Source: Lichenostomus cassidix
Taxonomy: Eukaryota > Chordata > Aves > Passeriformes > Meliphagidae
Reading direction: 5' to 3'
DNA: 64,000 nt
Assembly: GCA_008360975.2 (NCBI GenBank)
Contig: CM039193.1
Coordinates: 20,257,389 to 20,321,388, forward strand
Made by a program: the position numbers and the translations under genes. The notes under the pieces were generated by a model. It saw only the letters and a list, made by a program, of their open reading frames with translations, had not been told where the DNA came from and did not search any database. This document shows positions 26,601 to 38,771 of the stretch, in pieces; position 1 is the first letter of the stretch; each line of letters opens with the position of its first letter.

Positions 26601-29600
26601 GATCTATTAGAAAGTGTCTGAAGGAGACCACGAGGATGGTGAAGGGCCTGGAGGAGAAGCCGGTAGCGGCTGAGGGCACTTGGTCACTTCAGTTGGAGGA
26701 GACTGAGGGGAGACTCATTGGGGTCAACAACTTCCTTGTGAGGGGGAGAGGAGGGGCAGGCACTGATCTCTTTCTATGGTGAGCAGTGAGAGGACCTGCG
26801 GGAATGGCCTGCAGTTGTGTCAGAGGAGGGTTGGGGTGGATTTCTGGATTTTCCCCCCGAGGGTGCTGGGCACTGCCCAGGCTCCCCAGGAATGGGCACA
26901 GCCTGAGGCTGCCAGAGCTCCAGGAGTGTTTGAACAATGCTGCCAGGGATGCACAGGGTGGGATTGTTAGGGTGTCCGTGCAGGGCCAGGGGTTGGACTA
27001 GATGATCCTTGTGGGTTCCTTTCAACTCAGCCTATTCTGTGATTCTGTAATCATCCGTTACACAACAAATGTGGCTTAAAATATTTTCGTTGGAAGAATA
27101 TGTCTTTTCTTTGTAGAATATTTTATATCTTTTTTTCAAATCAGGAAGATCTCTGAGATGGAGGGGAAGTCTGACTTCAGTGTGCCCATATATGACCCTT
27201 TGAAATGAAAGTGTGTAGATGATGGAGATGTGGACAGAAATTCCACAACTACAAGGATTGTTAAATACTAGTATAAAGTTACTAGTTCAATCGTGTTACT
27301 GTAGGTTTGATCTTAGAAAAAAATAAAAGTTCTAAAATTGTGATCTAATTTAGTCCCGTATTATTCCTTTTATGTCTGATCCATCTCTTTTTTGATTTAA
27401 CTGGAATTTTTTCCAAATGCAAAGTTTCACCACAAGACCGGGAAAAATTGGCCGTATGGTATTTTTCTGAAAGATTAGTACTTCAGAACTGTAGCAAATT
27501 GCTTTTTAAACAATTGCTTTTTAGAATGTTTTTAACAGTTCTGATTGGGAAGACTATTGCAGAACACAGTAAAGAGCAGCCCCACTGTAAGTTCAGTATG
27601 GCTCAGCTTTAGTTCTGCACAGCCTCATTATTATGTTACAAGTTTCCATTGTTTTATAATTTGGACTTATTCCCAAACATGAAATTTTCAGGAAGCTTGC
27701 TCTATGGCATTACAAATCCAGAGGTCATTCTGGTCCCATCTCATTTTGAATCAAGGCTGTTGGCCCACAAAATTGCATTTAATAGCTAACCCCCAAACAG
27801 AAAGAAAACTGCTGTAATCCTTACTACAACAAGTACTGTATTTAGCAAAGATACTTTACTGTTCATTTTCAAATATTTCCATTTTCTGTGCTGTTTCCTT
27901 CTTGTTGAATCACCAGGTGGAGCTTGGCTGTGATTAACGAAACTCAGCACCTAAGGATATTTGCCAAAGAGCCACTTGAATTAGTTTTTAAATACATGTA
28001 ACGAATAAATCCTTTCTGTATTTCAAAGGGACTCAGTTCTTCTGGGTGTATCACTGAAATGGGGAGTGAAGCAAAGCATTGGCAAAGTCTGTACCAACAC
28101 TGGGAGACTGTAAACCAATACGATGCAGGCTTGGAGTGAAAATTTGGTCTTACAGAACCAAAAAAAGCCAGTTTATGACACGGCATTGTAGCTTTATCCT
28201 TGCAGAGTGCAGTGCTCTGGGCAAGCAAACAGACCCGAGTGGTACTGTCTGTGGGGACAGCACCATGTCGCTGTGAAAATAAGCTCTTCTATGGGATTCT
28301 CCAGTCACAAATGGAGTGGGAGGGAGAGGCTTTTCATTCACATCCTTTGTCTTGCTGTGCATAGACCAGCAGGGCAGGTCAGTGAGGCTGAAGCTTTGCA
28401 GCACAGGGGACCTGAGGGCAGGCAGGGAATACTGCAGGGAATGCAGTGCCAGCTGCACCTGGCTCTTAGACACGTGTGAACACATGTGCTTGTTTTGTTC
28501 TAACTCCTTTGGAGACAGCAACAAGACAACACAAGGGCTTAGCTTGTCTCTACGAAGTAATTTGGATACTGAATGTGTGTGACGAGGTGTTTTGGTTACA
28601 CTGAGACTGAAGCAGGTCGTGTGGAATGCATACTGCTCTTTTGCCTGGTAACACCCACAGGAAAAGCTTTTTTTTTACCTGCATCCTAGAAAATCTCCAG
28701 ATGTTCCACTTACCCTCTCTACAGCCCTGCAGGTGATCAAGGCACAATAAGTGTTGTTTGGTGCTGTGCACTACACATATTGCTACATGTTTGGAACCTC
28801 CCTGAAACCATAAAGTCACATAACGATATTCTACTATAATTTCTGTTGTATATGACTGTCACTCTCCTGAGGTTAAGGCAACGTCTCTTCTTTCATTGCC
28901 TGTCTATATATTGGTGTGTAACACATAGTCTGATCTTAAAAAGTGCTTGTGTAATACTGACTGTGTCAGTTTCAGTACTCCTGGCAGTGGCTTTCAGTTT
29001 GCTCCCAGAAGACATGGCTAATTTGCCTTTTTGTTGTTTCATTTTATGGTTTTCCAACATCAGTCAGGAGGCAGGAAGTGAATGTTTCTGGGATTTTCAT
29101 GATTACAGGTCATTTTTCCTGGTGAAGGCAAGATTCCTGGCTGAGAAAAAGTTCTGAAATTGCAGTTCTTCAAATGCCTGGTTCCAGTGTTGAACTGGTC
29201 TGCTTTCAAGAATGGTAACTAAAAGCATCTTAACTGAGTAAAATGCCACTTTTTAGAATTGAAACACAGTTAATAGCTGAGTTGTCATTCCATAATAAAG
29301 TTTTGTCTCAGCTTACCTTAGGAACTCCCTACTTTAAAAAGTCTCCTCTTATTGGAGCTATTGGAGCTCAGAAGTGACTCAGACCATTTTCTCCCCACAG
29401 AGTTCAAATGCCAGAGTCTGCTATTTCCACCATACAGAAAATTAGCAACCAGCAGGGTTCTGAAACTGCAACTGTAATTTTCCCAGGGATGAGATTGTGA
29501 TCATGGAGTCCCAGATGTAACTGAAAGGAAGATGTTGCCCAAACTCTTTTGTGTAATTAAAAAAAAGCCAAACATGTTCACACTCCAACATGGAGTGAAG

Positions 29601-32600
29601 ACAAAGAAACCAGTCCTCATGTTTTCAGTGCAGTCCCCTTCCATCAGGATTAAGAACTGACTCGAGCTACTCATGGCAGTTTGTGCCTGTGTTACACGCT
29701 GCAGCCCCATAGACCCAATAGATATTTCAAAGTCAGTATTTTTGGCAAGAAGAGGTTAATTAATTCCTAGACATAGGAAAAAGCTCCTCTCTTATGCACT
29801 TGTAAACAAAACAGAAATTACTTCTATGGTGTACTGAGAACAATTTCCTATAGTTCCTGCCCAGAAATGGAATTCTGCTATTTCATGCATAGTTTCCCAT
29901 CCCTTATTACACTGGTGCATCAGGTAGCAAAGAGTGTGTTTGGCTTTTTACTGCACAATGAACAGTGAAAAATGTTAGTCTGGATTTTTCTTCTGAGTAC
30001 TGCCAGCGAATATTTTATGCTGCTTTCCTTCCATAAGGGAAACATGAACATCTGCTCCTGGTTTAATGCTTCTGGTGGATAGTATGCAGGAATTGTGGTA
30101 TTTTTTCTGAAGCATCCAAATGTTGTATTAGTGTAATGGGGCAGGGGGGTGAAAATAGGAAGCTCTTTTTGAGGAGAAAAAGAGGTGCCAAGTGTGGGAT
30201 AGATTCTCCAAAGTACCTGTTTTGATTGTGGGATTTAGACAAAACCAAATGATTATCATGTTCTTCCTGACTGAAGTCAGTATCCACCTCAGAGCCATTT
30301 TCTTCCCAGGAGCTTGCTCTTATGAAGAATCTGAGTGGAGCTGCGATTACATGGCTGCTTCTCTTGACAGAGAAAAAACACTTGCTGCTGCTCTATGACA
30401 ATTTACACTCAGTCAAATATTGAGAGTTGTGATGGATAACAACGTGTCTGGTGAAAATAGATCAAATTTGGTGTTTAAATGCCCTGCAAAAAGTGGCAAT
30501 GTGTCCATAAATATCTGCCCTATTTAAAAGGAGGCTTTTAGGTCTGGACTGTGGCAAGCCTGGCTTTGTAGTTGGAAATTTGATCGTGTTTAGTGCTGCT
30601 GAGGAGTGTAATTAGAGGGTGTCTTGTGCATTTGAGCTAACCTGTGATGCCAGACTTCTTTCACAGGATCTTCTGGCAAGCAGGAACACATTTGGGCAAT
30701 AAAAAGGTCTTTAAGTTAAAGTAGGTTAAAAGAAGTCAGCTAAAATAAACTTACTCTTCATATATTTGTCTGTAATTTATGAAAATAAAGTCTAGAAGTA
30801 AGAGCATCAAGAATGAAATTCCTAACCTATTCAGAGACAGCAGGATAGAGGATCACCTACTCTTCCTTCTTTCTGAAGTTGGGCAGCTAAGTCTAACCTG
30901 GTTACCCTAAGTTGTATCTAATCCATGCAGAAATAGGCACCTCGGGGAGACAAGCATCACATTTCAGGGTAGGTCACATGAATCATCATCAGCAAACACT
31001 CATATATTCATCCCATCGGGTTAACTAGCTCTGGGTTTGCCCTGCAGTTGGTTTTTATTTTCCTGTTTGTTTGCACAGCAATTAAAAAAAAAAACCAAAC
31101 CAAACAAAAAAACCAATCCCAAACCAAAACCAGCTGATGTAAAAATGGGGGGAAAAAGATTCCCTTGTAATTGGGCAGTTCTTGGCAACACCAGATCATC
31201 TGATAGTTGAGTGGAAAAACATCTGTGTATGGGTGTATGGCTGGCCCTGGACAGTGCCATGGCAGAGGAAGGCGTAGCAGGGAAAGGAGGGCAAGCAAAG
31301 TTCGCACAGTGGCCAGCTTCACATCAATCCTTAAAATAAGGCTTGTGAATAATGAAGGAACTTTTTAGATGTGTTATGAGAGAAAATGAATTTAATAAAT
31401 AACTGTACTTTTAAGTGTGCCTTCAGGAGTAAATTAGTCACAACAAACTGTTGATTGCTGGATTGTGTTATAGTGGCTTTTCCCTCCCAGCTTTTTCTCA
31501 GTGCAAACTCTTCAGCTTTTCTAGTCTTTCCTTTTCCGAGGGTAGAAACATGCTGACTGTTTAGACTGATCCTATAGGCAAGCTGGAAAAAGTGCAAAAG
31601 GGCAGTACAGGCAGGCACTGTTTTCTGCTGTCCAGTTGGGAGGATGGGGGTAACAGTGGGAAAGCTGCACAGATAATCTCAGTACTGTTGTGGCTCTGCC
31701 CATATGATTACAGAAATCAGTTGATGGGTCAGGTGATCTCTCACTCACCACCAATTGAAAGAGATGTGAATAACCATTTTCCTCTCTGCTGACTTCAGCG
31801 CAGAATGTCACAGTGGTTCCAAAGGAACAGACCCATCAACATCAACCACTACGCCAACAAGAAGAGCGCCGCCGAGAGCATGCTGGACATCGCCCTGCTG
31901 ATGGCCAATGCGTCCCAGCTCAAAGCCGTGATGGAGCAAGGGCCTTCTTTTTCCTTTTACATCCCGCTGATCATTCTTATCAGTCTGTCACTCACCCTGC
32001 AAGTTATGGTGGGAGTGCTCCTGATATTCCTTGGTAGGTAGCAACAGCTTGTATTTTTCTTACAGGATACAGCCTATAAGATGGTACACAGACGCACCAT
32101 CTGCTTTTAAAAAGCCTTTACCTGAGAACCGATTAAAGTTAGAATCATAGAATCATTTAGGTTGGAAAAGACCACTAAGATCATCTAGTCCAAAAGTTAA
32201 CCCAGCACTGCCGTGTTGACACTAAACCATGTACATAAATACCACAAGTACATGTCTTTTAATTATCTCCAGGGATGGTGATTCAACCACTTCCCTTGGG
32301 CAGCCTGTTCCAATGCTTGACAACCCTTTCAGTGAAGAAGTGTTTCCTAATATCCAAAAATACAGATTTTCTCTTGAAACCATAGAAATACTGCAACAAA
32401 GGGAGGAAGGGCAGTTTCATGTGAAATCTTAAATTTTTATCAACTTCCTCCTACTCATCTGCCTAGACTATGAATATTTTTCTCTTCAGAAAGCCTGAGG
32501 AGGAAGGAAAATTATGAAATATTGTAAAAGAAACATCAGTAGGCCAGATTGGATAATGCAGTCTATCCAGTTTCATAATATTGTTTTTGGCAAGACCTTT

Positions 32601-35600
32601 TACTTAATCTTATGATTGAAATATATTTCTTCCATATCAGTCATATAAGAAAATACTGTGAGTGCAGAACTCCAAAAGAGAAGTGAAAGTCAAAATGTCC
32701 ATCTTCACGTTGGTGTGGCCTGTTGTCTACAGCTTGGCTGTGTTGCAATCAACTTGCATCTACTGTTCTCCACCTAGAGATCCCAAATCTGTAGGTGGGA
32801 AATGGTAGAAATACACTAGTTTTTGTTGATTTTCAAATCCATGTTGAACTGAAATTAAGTTTAAAAAGAAAGGTTCCTTGGAGCAACGTTTCCCCGTAAA
32901 AGCATACCTCACATGTTATCCACATGACTTCAGTTTGAAGTGACACATGATAGGAAAATACAGGCCGAGCAGCATCTAGGGACTGCAAGTAGATTGTATT
33001 GAATTCTGCCTATTGCTAGGGAAACCTTTTCTATTTTCTGCCAAAGAAATGTGGTGAGATACCTTCAACATATGCTAGAAATCCCTTCAAGAGAGTGAGT
33101 TCAAATAGGAGTTGTGTTAGTGTGTGCTTTGGACACACTTAAAGAGGCAGCTGTAAGAATTAGTTCCCTTCTCCCCTTTCTGTCTTGTTTGTTGAATTAC
33201 AGACCTTAACACTCCTGGAAGTTCAATAAAGTGTTTTTGCTATTCTCAGGAAGAGATGTTGAATATTAATAAGTACAACAGTGTGAGACACAAGACTCAG
33301 TATTTATCACTAAAAATTAGGTATTTTAAGTTAGTATGGCTAAATTAGTAGCACATTTATGTTCTATACCCTCTACCTTACTCTGTAAGACAGAATATTG
33401 CTCTAAGTAGCTGTAGAACCAGACTTGTAGAAGTCATTGGTAAGTGAGCATGAATTACTTGAAAAAGTCTGACTGAAACTCCACAGAGAGTGGAGAGACA
33501 GCACTATTCTGGCAGTCTGGGGTTTCTGTTTTGACCTTAAATAAGCCTTCAGTAACTCTCTTTTTAATCTACTGTGCTATTTTCCTCTGTGCTTTTGTGA
33601 GGCAAAATGCAGAAGTAATCCAGTGGCACTTTGCAGAGTTACTGGAAACCTGCAACGTTAATTAGCAGCAGCCTTAGACTATCATTTTGGAGAGCCAGTC
33701 AAAGATACCAGTAGAAATCAGAGGAAATATTGAACCCCATTATTCACTGGAATAAATGACACCTCCACTGAATGGGAACAGCTGTGGATCACTTCTACTG
33801 ATACGTCGTTGTTTATTCTAATAACATTTTTCAAATCTTGCCCTTTACCTTAGTGAGAACTAGATAATTGACCTTGGGTCTAATGTAAATGAAAAGGCAG
33901 AGTTCATACATGGCATTTACTGAGTTATGAGTGCCACCTTTGGCATCCCTGTCAATTTTTCAGTGTTGTGCTCTTTTCTCACAGCTTAAAAAACAACATT
34001 CTGTTTAAGGAGAAAGTTTGAAGGGATTCAGGATACACATGGCATGTGATATCAATATGTAGTTGACGCAGCTTTCTTCTTTCATACAAAAGAGATGGAA
34101 TACAGCTGTCTCTGCATTTGGTAGAGTTGCCACAAGACCAAAATCCAGGTCTTGGCTCAGAAGAGATTCCAGAAAGGGACTGGAAAAAAACCAACCTGTT
34201 GATGCTGGGAGGTGTGGGAAGAGAGTAATGGAAAAATCAACAAAATACTTCTATGTTCCTTGGTTGACGGCATCTCCCTGGTTGTTTCAGCAGGCTTTGG
34301 AGCTGTAAACAAGTTCCCTGTCTTTCTGTTGGGCAATAATTTCTCAATATATGCTGAGATACTGCTTTTTAATGCTTGTTTCTGCAAGACATTGCTAAAA
34401 TGGTTTAAATTGCTGTCAGTTTTATCTTTGTCATGTTGGGGGTGACAGAGCCTTTGACTTATGGTGACACACTGTTGGAGCAATGCTGTCCTACTGAGGT
34501 CAAAAGATAGGAAGAAGACGGGAAATAGGACATGAAGGTATGAAGATACAGGCACCAGAGCAAGAACTTGGTTTTCACAATGTGTATTTGATAGTTTTAA
34601 CTTGCAGGAATAGTTTGTTTCTGTCCAGCCATGAAATTCTGTCTCTACAAGCTCTCACAAGGCCAAACAACAGTCTGTGCCACCATCCAGTTTCATTCCT
34701 TGAGCCAGGGTTTTATCCTGGGAGCTACCAGTTCTCACAGTTGCTACTAGGTATTAAAAGTTTTTCCTCCTTAAAAAGAGCCTTTCACAAAAACAATGTG
34801 ATAAATGTTCAGCAAACTTATCCTTGAAAGTGATTTGATGACCTTAACTTTTTGGAAGAAAAGCAAAGAGCGCCTTGAAATAGTTTCAGTGGCATGAAAT
34901 TATAGTAATCCACTATAATAAAATACTTAAGAATAACTGTTCTTAAGAACATTGTCACTAACACCCTCATCTTAAGTACTGTAATTACAAAGATAGGATT
35001 GCTGCAATTCTATTTCAAAATTTAGAGCTCTTCCTAAACTGACAAGTATTGTCTTTGGCCCTCCTTTGGACAGAGGGACGGCTTGGAAAGTGTCAGTTTG
35101 CTTTTCAGCGTGATTTCTTTTAACTGGCATAACAGGTTAGGCCATTATTGCCTTTCCTTTTTAAACCAACCATCTCAAATGCTCTTACTCTATGTTTCAG
35201 AACCAATTACTCCCTTTCATTTATTCGTCTTCATTTACATGGCAGTACTAGACTCCTTCCAGGTCCCGTTGGGATGCAAGTGTCCAGATGCTTTATAGAT
35301 CTGTAAATTCATTTTAAGGTTGAAGTACTACTGAACTTATTTCATGCCCATACAGGTGTGCAGTAGCTTCTCAGACAGTTCCCCTTCTTCAGTGGTTTGC
35401 CTGGCCTGTGATGTTTGACTACACTGCTTTAGCAAACGGGACTTGAACAGGCGCCCAGAATTCCTTGAAACCAGAACAGCATTAGACTTCCTAATTAGAG
35501 ACCCCAGGTGAACCGAGCAGTTAGTACTTCAGCATCACAAGTGTTTTTGCCACTTAACTGCTTCAACAACAAGGGATATTGGTTCTGTGGTTCACTTCTG

Positions 35601-36968
35601 GAGTATGTAACAGGATCATTATGTTACAACCAAATAACAAGATTTATCTCATGTAGTAGAGTCATAAGCTGTATATCTATGTGTATGCCTATCAGAAGGA
35701 GCTCAAAGTTTTATGCTGCTGTAAAAACTTGTCAGGTATAAGTTCTCTTGTGTGTTGTGCACATGCACACACAAACTACAGTGATCTATGCTCTTGAAAA
35801 CTAGGAGTCTTAATTGACAAAATCCATTCTCAAAACATGCTCCAGAATTCCTCAGCACTCAGTCCACCACCATCAAAGAAATGTTGCCAAGGGTCTGAGC
35901 TGCAGACCTGAGCTGCAAGGGTCTTACTGCCACAGAGCAGAGACAGGAAACTCTTGGGTTTTCACATGATGTTTCAGTGGGCACGATAGTATTTGGTCAA
36001 AGGTTAGACCTGATGATCTTGAATGTCTTTTCCAGCCTTAATGATTCTCTGATGCTAGACAAGTGCCCCAGACTTCTCACTGTCCTAAACAAAGCCTATT
36101 ATCAGGCCAATTTGTATGCTATCATGAGGCCTGGAATCAAAGCTTACACGAAATTAATGCTATCTCCCTTGTGTGAGCCTCCCTCACTCCCATTAGTTCA
36201 ACTAAAAAGCGACTGCAAGAAACAAAGGAAAATGTTTACACAGCGGATGCTCTCTGTAGAAAGCAACTACACTGCTCTGATATCTTCTGTTTAACAGACA
36301 GAGTGCCCTTGCTTTCTAAAAACAGAATTGGGGCAAAAGCAGGGAGCACAAGGGAATCCACCTTGGGGAAGGGCAGCAGTACAAAAAAAATTCTGCACTG
36401 GTAAAGAGATTTGTCGCATTTTGACTAGGAAATTTAACTTCATCCTGTCAGGGCCTCAAGCTTCATGTATTTAAGACTGAAATAATTTTTAAATGCTTAA
36501 AGTCTGCAACAAAGCTAGGCTTCAAAACATCAAGACCTCAGAAGATTTCTAGTGCTGTTAGTGCATCCATTACTTCCCATGTGTCTTCACAGAGATTAGA
36601 TGCTAATTACTGGAAGTTAATAGGCTCCTTGTGATTACAAACCTTCCCCTTAGCACTTTTACTGACACAGCAGAATCTGACTTCCCTTTTAAATATGACT
36701 GATCCAAATAGCTCAGAGTAAGATAATTCTTGAACTACATCAATATGAAACCTTTTATTGTGGATTTTGAAATATACATATCATTAAACATTTTTTCTCC
36801 TTTTTCTCTGAAGTTAAATATGACCTTAACAACCCTGCAAAACATGGAAAGCTGAATTTCCTCAACAACCTTGCAACTGGACTAGTATTCATTATAGTAG
36901 TTGTGAATATTTTTATCACTGCCTTTGGAGTGCAGAAACCAGTTCCTGAGTCAGCATCAAGACAGTAA
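23515..36968 (+). CDS. NINJ1: Ninjurin-1, complete spliced coding region (three coding exons)
   Basis: Joined exons 23515-23586, 31799-32033 and 36814-36968 encode 153 residues (human protein 152). Ninjurin-1 is a small plasma-membrane protein that oligomerises to rupture the membrane late in lytic cell death; it was first described as an adhesion molecule induced by nerve injury. The N-terminus begins MDSG and carries ELNG, as in NINJ1. Residues about 37-72 hold the amphipathic helices (ININHYANKKSAAESMLDIA onward), with the Lys-Lys pair at 45-46 and Asp54 that correspond to human Lys44-Lys45 and Asp53. Transmembrane segments lie at about 75-102 and 122-142, joined by a loop with KYDLNNPAKH. 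The tail ends KPVPESASRQ. Exon phases 0 and 1 join cleanly with GT-AG introns. NINJ2 is excluded because the first exon and the loop match NINJ1. Identity is near certain; the family match is recalled, not searched. Confidence 0.96.
24733..24746. repeat. (CA)7 microsatellite
   Basis: Seven CA units in NINJ1 intron 1. Confidence 0.85.
25032..25069. repeat. Perfect 16-bp inverted repeat (hairpin) in NINJ1 intron 1
   Basis: Arms 25032-25047 (tctgtatgagaaggta) and 25054-25069 are exact reverse complements, with the loop caccac. It is the longest perfect short-loop palindrome I noticed in the window. Confidence 0.9.
26280..26338. repeat. T/G homopolymer-rich tract
   Basis: Runs of T interrupted by runs of G ('ttttttggggggttttttt') and ending in more than 15 T residues. 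Confidence 0.8.
26600..27052 (+). mobile_element. CR1 LINE fragment in NINJ1 intron 1
   Basis: It contains 'gagaccacgaggatggtgaa', 'gggcctggaggagaagcc' and 'ggttggactagatgatcct', ending 'tattctgtgattctgtaa'. The middle differs from the standard tail, suggesting a distinct CR1 subfamily. Confidence 0.88.
31083..31130. repeat. A-rich simple repeat with CC interruptions
   Basis: 'aaaaaaaaaaaccaaaccaa' and its continuation, in NINJ1 intron 1. Similar in style to the tract at 7684. Confidence 0.75.
31799..32033 (+). CDS. NINJ1: NINJ1 coding exon 2 (amphipathic helices and first membrane segment)
   Basis: The acceptor is gacttcag|CGC, phase 0. The donor is CTTG|gtaggt, phase 1. The exon encodes residues 25-102 plus the first base of codon 103. 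It carries the conserved NHYANKKSAAESMLDIALLM block, the MEQGPSF turn and the hydrophobic stretch from FYIPLIILIS to VLLIFL. A second AG five bases downstream of the chosen acceptor would shift the frame, so it is not used in this model. An internal ATG (31805) has A at -3 and would give a product lacking the first 26 residues if used. Confidence 0.96.
32141..32390 (-). mobile_element. CR1 LINE fragment in NINJ1 intron 2
   Basis: It opens with the inverted tail 'agaatcatagaatcattt', then 'aggttggaaaagaccact' and 'aagatcatctagtccaa', through 'ttccaatgcttgacaaccct'. It begins only about 107 bases after the exon 2 donor. Confidence 0.93.
35965..36056 (+). mobile_element. Short CR1 tail in NINJ1 intron 2
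   Basis: 'tttggtcaaaggttagacc', then 'tgatgatcttgaatgtctt' and 'ttccagccttaatgattctc'. About 90 bp remain. Confidence 0.88.
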
Positions 36969-36975
36969 GAACCAG
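36814..36975 (+). CDS. NINJ1: NINJ1 coding exon 3 with stop, followed by a splice donor
   Basis: The acceptor is ctctgaag|TTAAAT; phase 1 is restored to Val103. The exon encodes KYDLNNPAKHGKLNFLNN, then the second membrane segment LATGLVFIIVVVNIFITAF and the C-terminal tail. The stop codon TAA is at 36966-36968. After seven more bases the sequence reads CCAG|gtgagtg, an excellent donor, so the exon probably ends at 36975 and the transcript continues into a non-coding exon. Confidence 0.95.
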
Positions 36976-37916
36976 GTGAGTGTGGTCTCCCTGTGGCATG
37001 AGGTAGCAGGGCATGGCATCCAGGAATGCAGGACACACTGGGGCAGTTTAGAAACAGACACAAGCATATCTGTATGGTTCAAGTTCTTGCAAATACCTGA
37101 CTTCACATCAGTGCAAAAGCAGAAGCTGCTGTGAACTGGTAAGTTGTTACAGTGTGTTTGTAAATGTGGAGTTCAAAAGTTGATGGCAGCATCTCACTCT
37201 GACAGGGGCCCCTTACATGTGTCACGCACAGGAAGTGTAAGGATTGTCCTTGCCTAGCCACTCCTTTTCCCAGCTGCTGACTAAGACAATAAGGGAAATA
37301 GTGTTGTTTTGCTTTCTTCAAATGCCTCTCTTTATTTTTTTTAAGGAAGGTTTGCATCCAGTCTGTTAGTTAACACTGAAGACAGTGCGTTTCCTAGTAA
37401 CTAGGGCTGTTAAGTTTGACGTGTAACACCATGCATCCTGGTGCTTCTCAGTTCCTGTGCAGATCGTGTGGCTCTTCTGTCCTCCACGGGACAGGGCTTT
37501 GCTCTGTGGGAGACTCAGCCCACAAAGATGAGCACTATCACTTCACATGTGGCCATTTAGTACAATGCTATTGCTCTGCCTGCATTTTCAACTTTGTTCT
37601 TTACTTACACAGAAGGATAAATATAGGAATTGTGGGGATCAAACTGGGTATCTTCCTAGCATCATAGCTATGATGAGCAATTTAGGAGGAGATAAACCTA
37701 AATTGTAGGCTTGTAACTCAGGAAGCACTATGGCCAACATCTGCCTTTAAAATAGCACTGCTAAGTCTGTGTGTGCCAACATTGCTCTGGCTCTTGGTCT
37801 TTCAAATCTCAACCCAGGGTCAGAGACCTGCTGAAGGAGGAATTACAGGGCTGACAGGCCATGGTACACTGGCTACTACACAGACAGCCCATCATGTGCA
37901 TGTAATGTTACTGCTG

Positions 37917-37943
37917 TGTGCAAACTTCTAGAAAGTTTGCACA
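37917..37943. repeat. 11-bp inverted repeat, 5-base loop
   Basis: Arms tgtgcaaactt (37917-37927) and aagtttgcaca (37933-37943). Confidence 0.75.
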
Positions 37944-38216
37944 TGAAAAGGAAGATACACGGCCTTTAAATCATTAATCTGTAGATGAATGGTGCAACAG
38001 AAATCTGTAACAAGAATGGGAGTCAGACCAAAATTTCTCATCAGTCTAAACAGCACAGGGAGAGATCAGTGCAAAAAATGACTAGGAAGATGAAGAACTA
38101 CATTAATTTATCTCAGAGTGTGGGTGGAATGTTCTGGTTTAACCAAAACCCATGAAATTCTGGCAGTGAAAGATAGTTTTGTTGCATTTTCTGGCCATAG
38201 TCCCTACAAATAGACT

Positions 38217-38771
38217 AATAAATATTTAACAGTAAAGAGCACATAGATTATCTGAGTTATTATCAGAAATGCAGGTAGAATGTTGACTTCAGCGGTAAAT
38301 GTAAAAGCAATACTGAAGCACTAACCCCAAAATTACACTGGCAAAGCTAAGAGGGCTGAATGAAGGATTACTGGAATTTTAGCTGCTTTCACAGGACAAA
38401 ACACACACAATAGCCAAGGCCAGAGGCAGAGAAAAGAATCTGAAATAGGCGTAAGGAGGTATCAGTGAGTTTGTGCTATGCCTCGCTGTTCAGCTGGCAT
38501 GTGCTGGCAAGGAGGTGGTTGTGACAGCACTGGTGTTAGAACTTCTCCTCTGCTATTTCTTCTGCACTCCATCAACCACTGACCCAGAGGGGTTTGTGGC
38601 TTGATCCTGAAATACCTCCTTAGAAAGCTGGGTTAAATGAGAAACAGTTCTGCCATAACTTCTCTGAGATTGTCATGTGAGCACGAAACATAGTTCAGTG
38701 CCTCTATAAAGCAGAAATAGTAGCTGGTTTATGTAAGCTCAGGTAGAGGCAGGACCAGGGTACACAATAAA
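38217..38771 (+). terminator. Candidate polyadenylation hexamers for unspliced NINJ1 3' end
   Basis: AATAAA occurs at 38217-38222 and 38766-38771, 1.2 and 1.8 kb after the NINJ1 stop. They could serve a transcript that ignores the donor at 36976. There is no direct evidence of cleavage here. Confidence 0.2.

Larger units (their letters stand above)
23587..31798 (+). other. NINJ1: NINJ1 intron 1 (8.2 kb)
   Basis: The boundaries are gtgagg...cttcag. The intron holds the end of the CpG island, a (CA)7 tract at 24733-24746, a perfect 16-bp hairpin at 25032-25069, a T/G homopolymer tract at about 26280-26338, one CR1 copy (about 26600-27052) and an A-rich simple repeat at about 31083-31130. I found no additional coding exon. 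Confidence 0.85.
32034..36813 (+). other. NINJ1: NINJ1 intron 2 (4.8 kb)
   Basis: The boundaries are gtaggt...tgaag. It contains two CR1 fragments, a minus-strand one right after the donor (32141-32390) and a plus-strand tail (about 35965-36056). Nothing else was recognised. Confidence 0.85.

Noticed and set aside
31805..32041. A stand-alone 78-residue protein starting MSQWFQRNR
   Set aside because: It is NINJ1 exon 2 read through its own splice donor. The proper model joins it to exons 1 and 3 in phase.
23515..36968. Assignment to NINJ2 rather than NINJ1
   Set aside because: The MDSG...ELNG start, the AAESMLDIALLMANASQLK run and the KYDLNNPAKH loop are NINJ1-type; NINJ2 differs at each.
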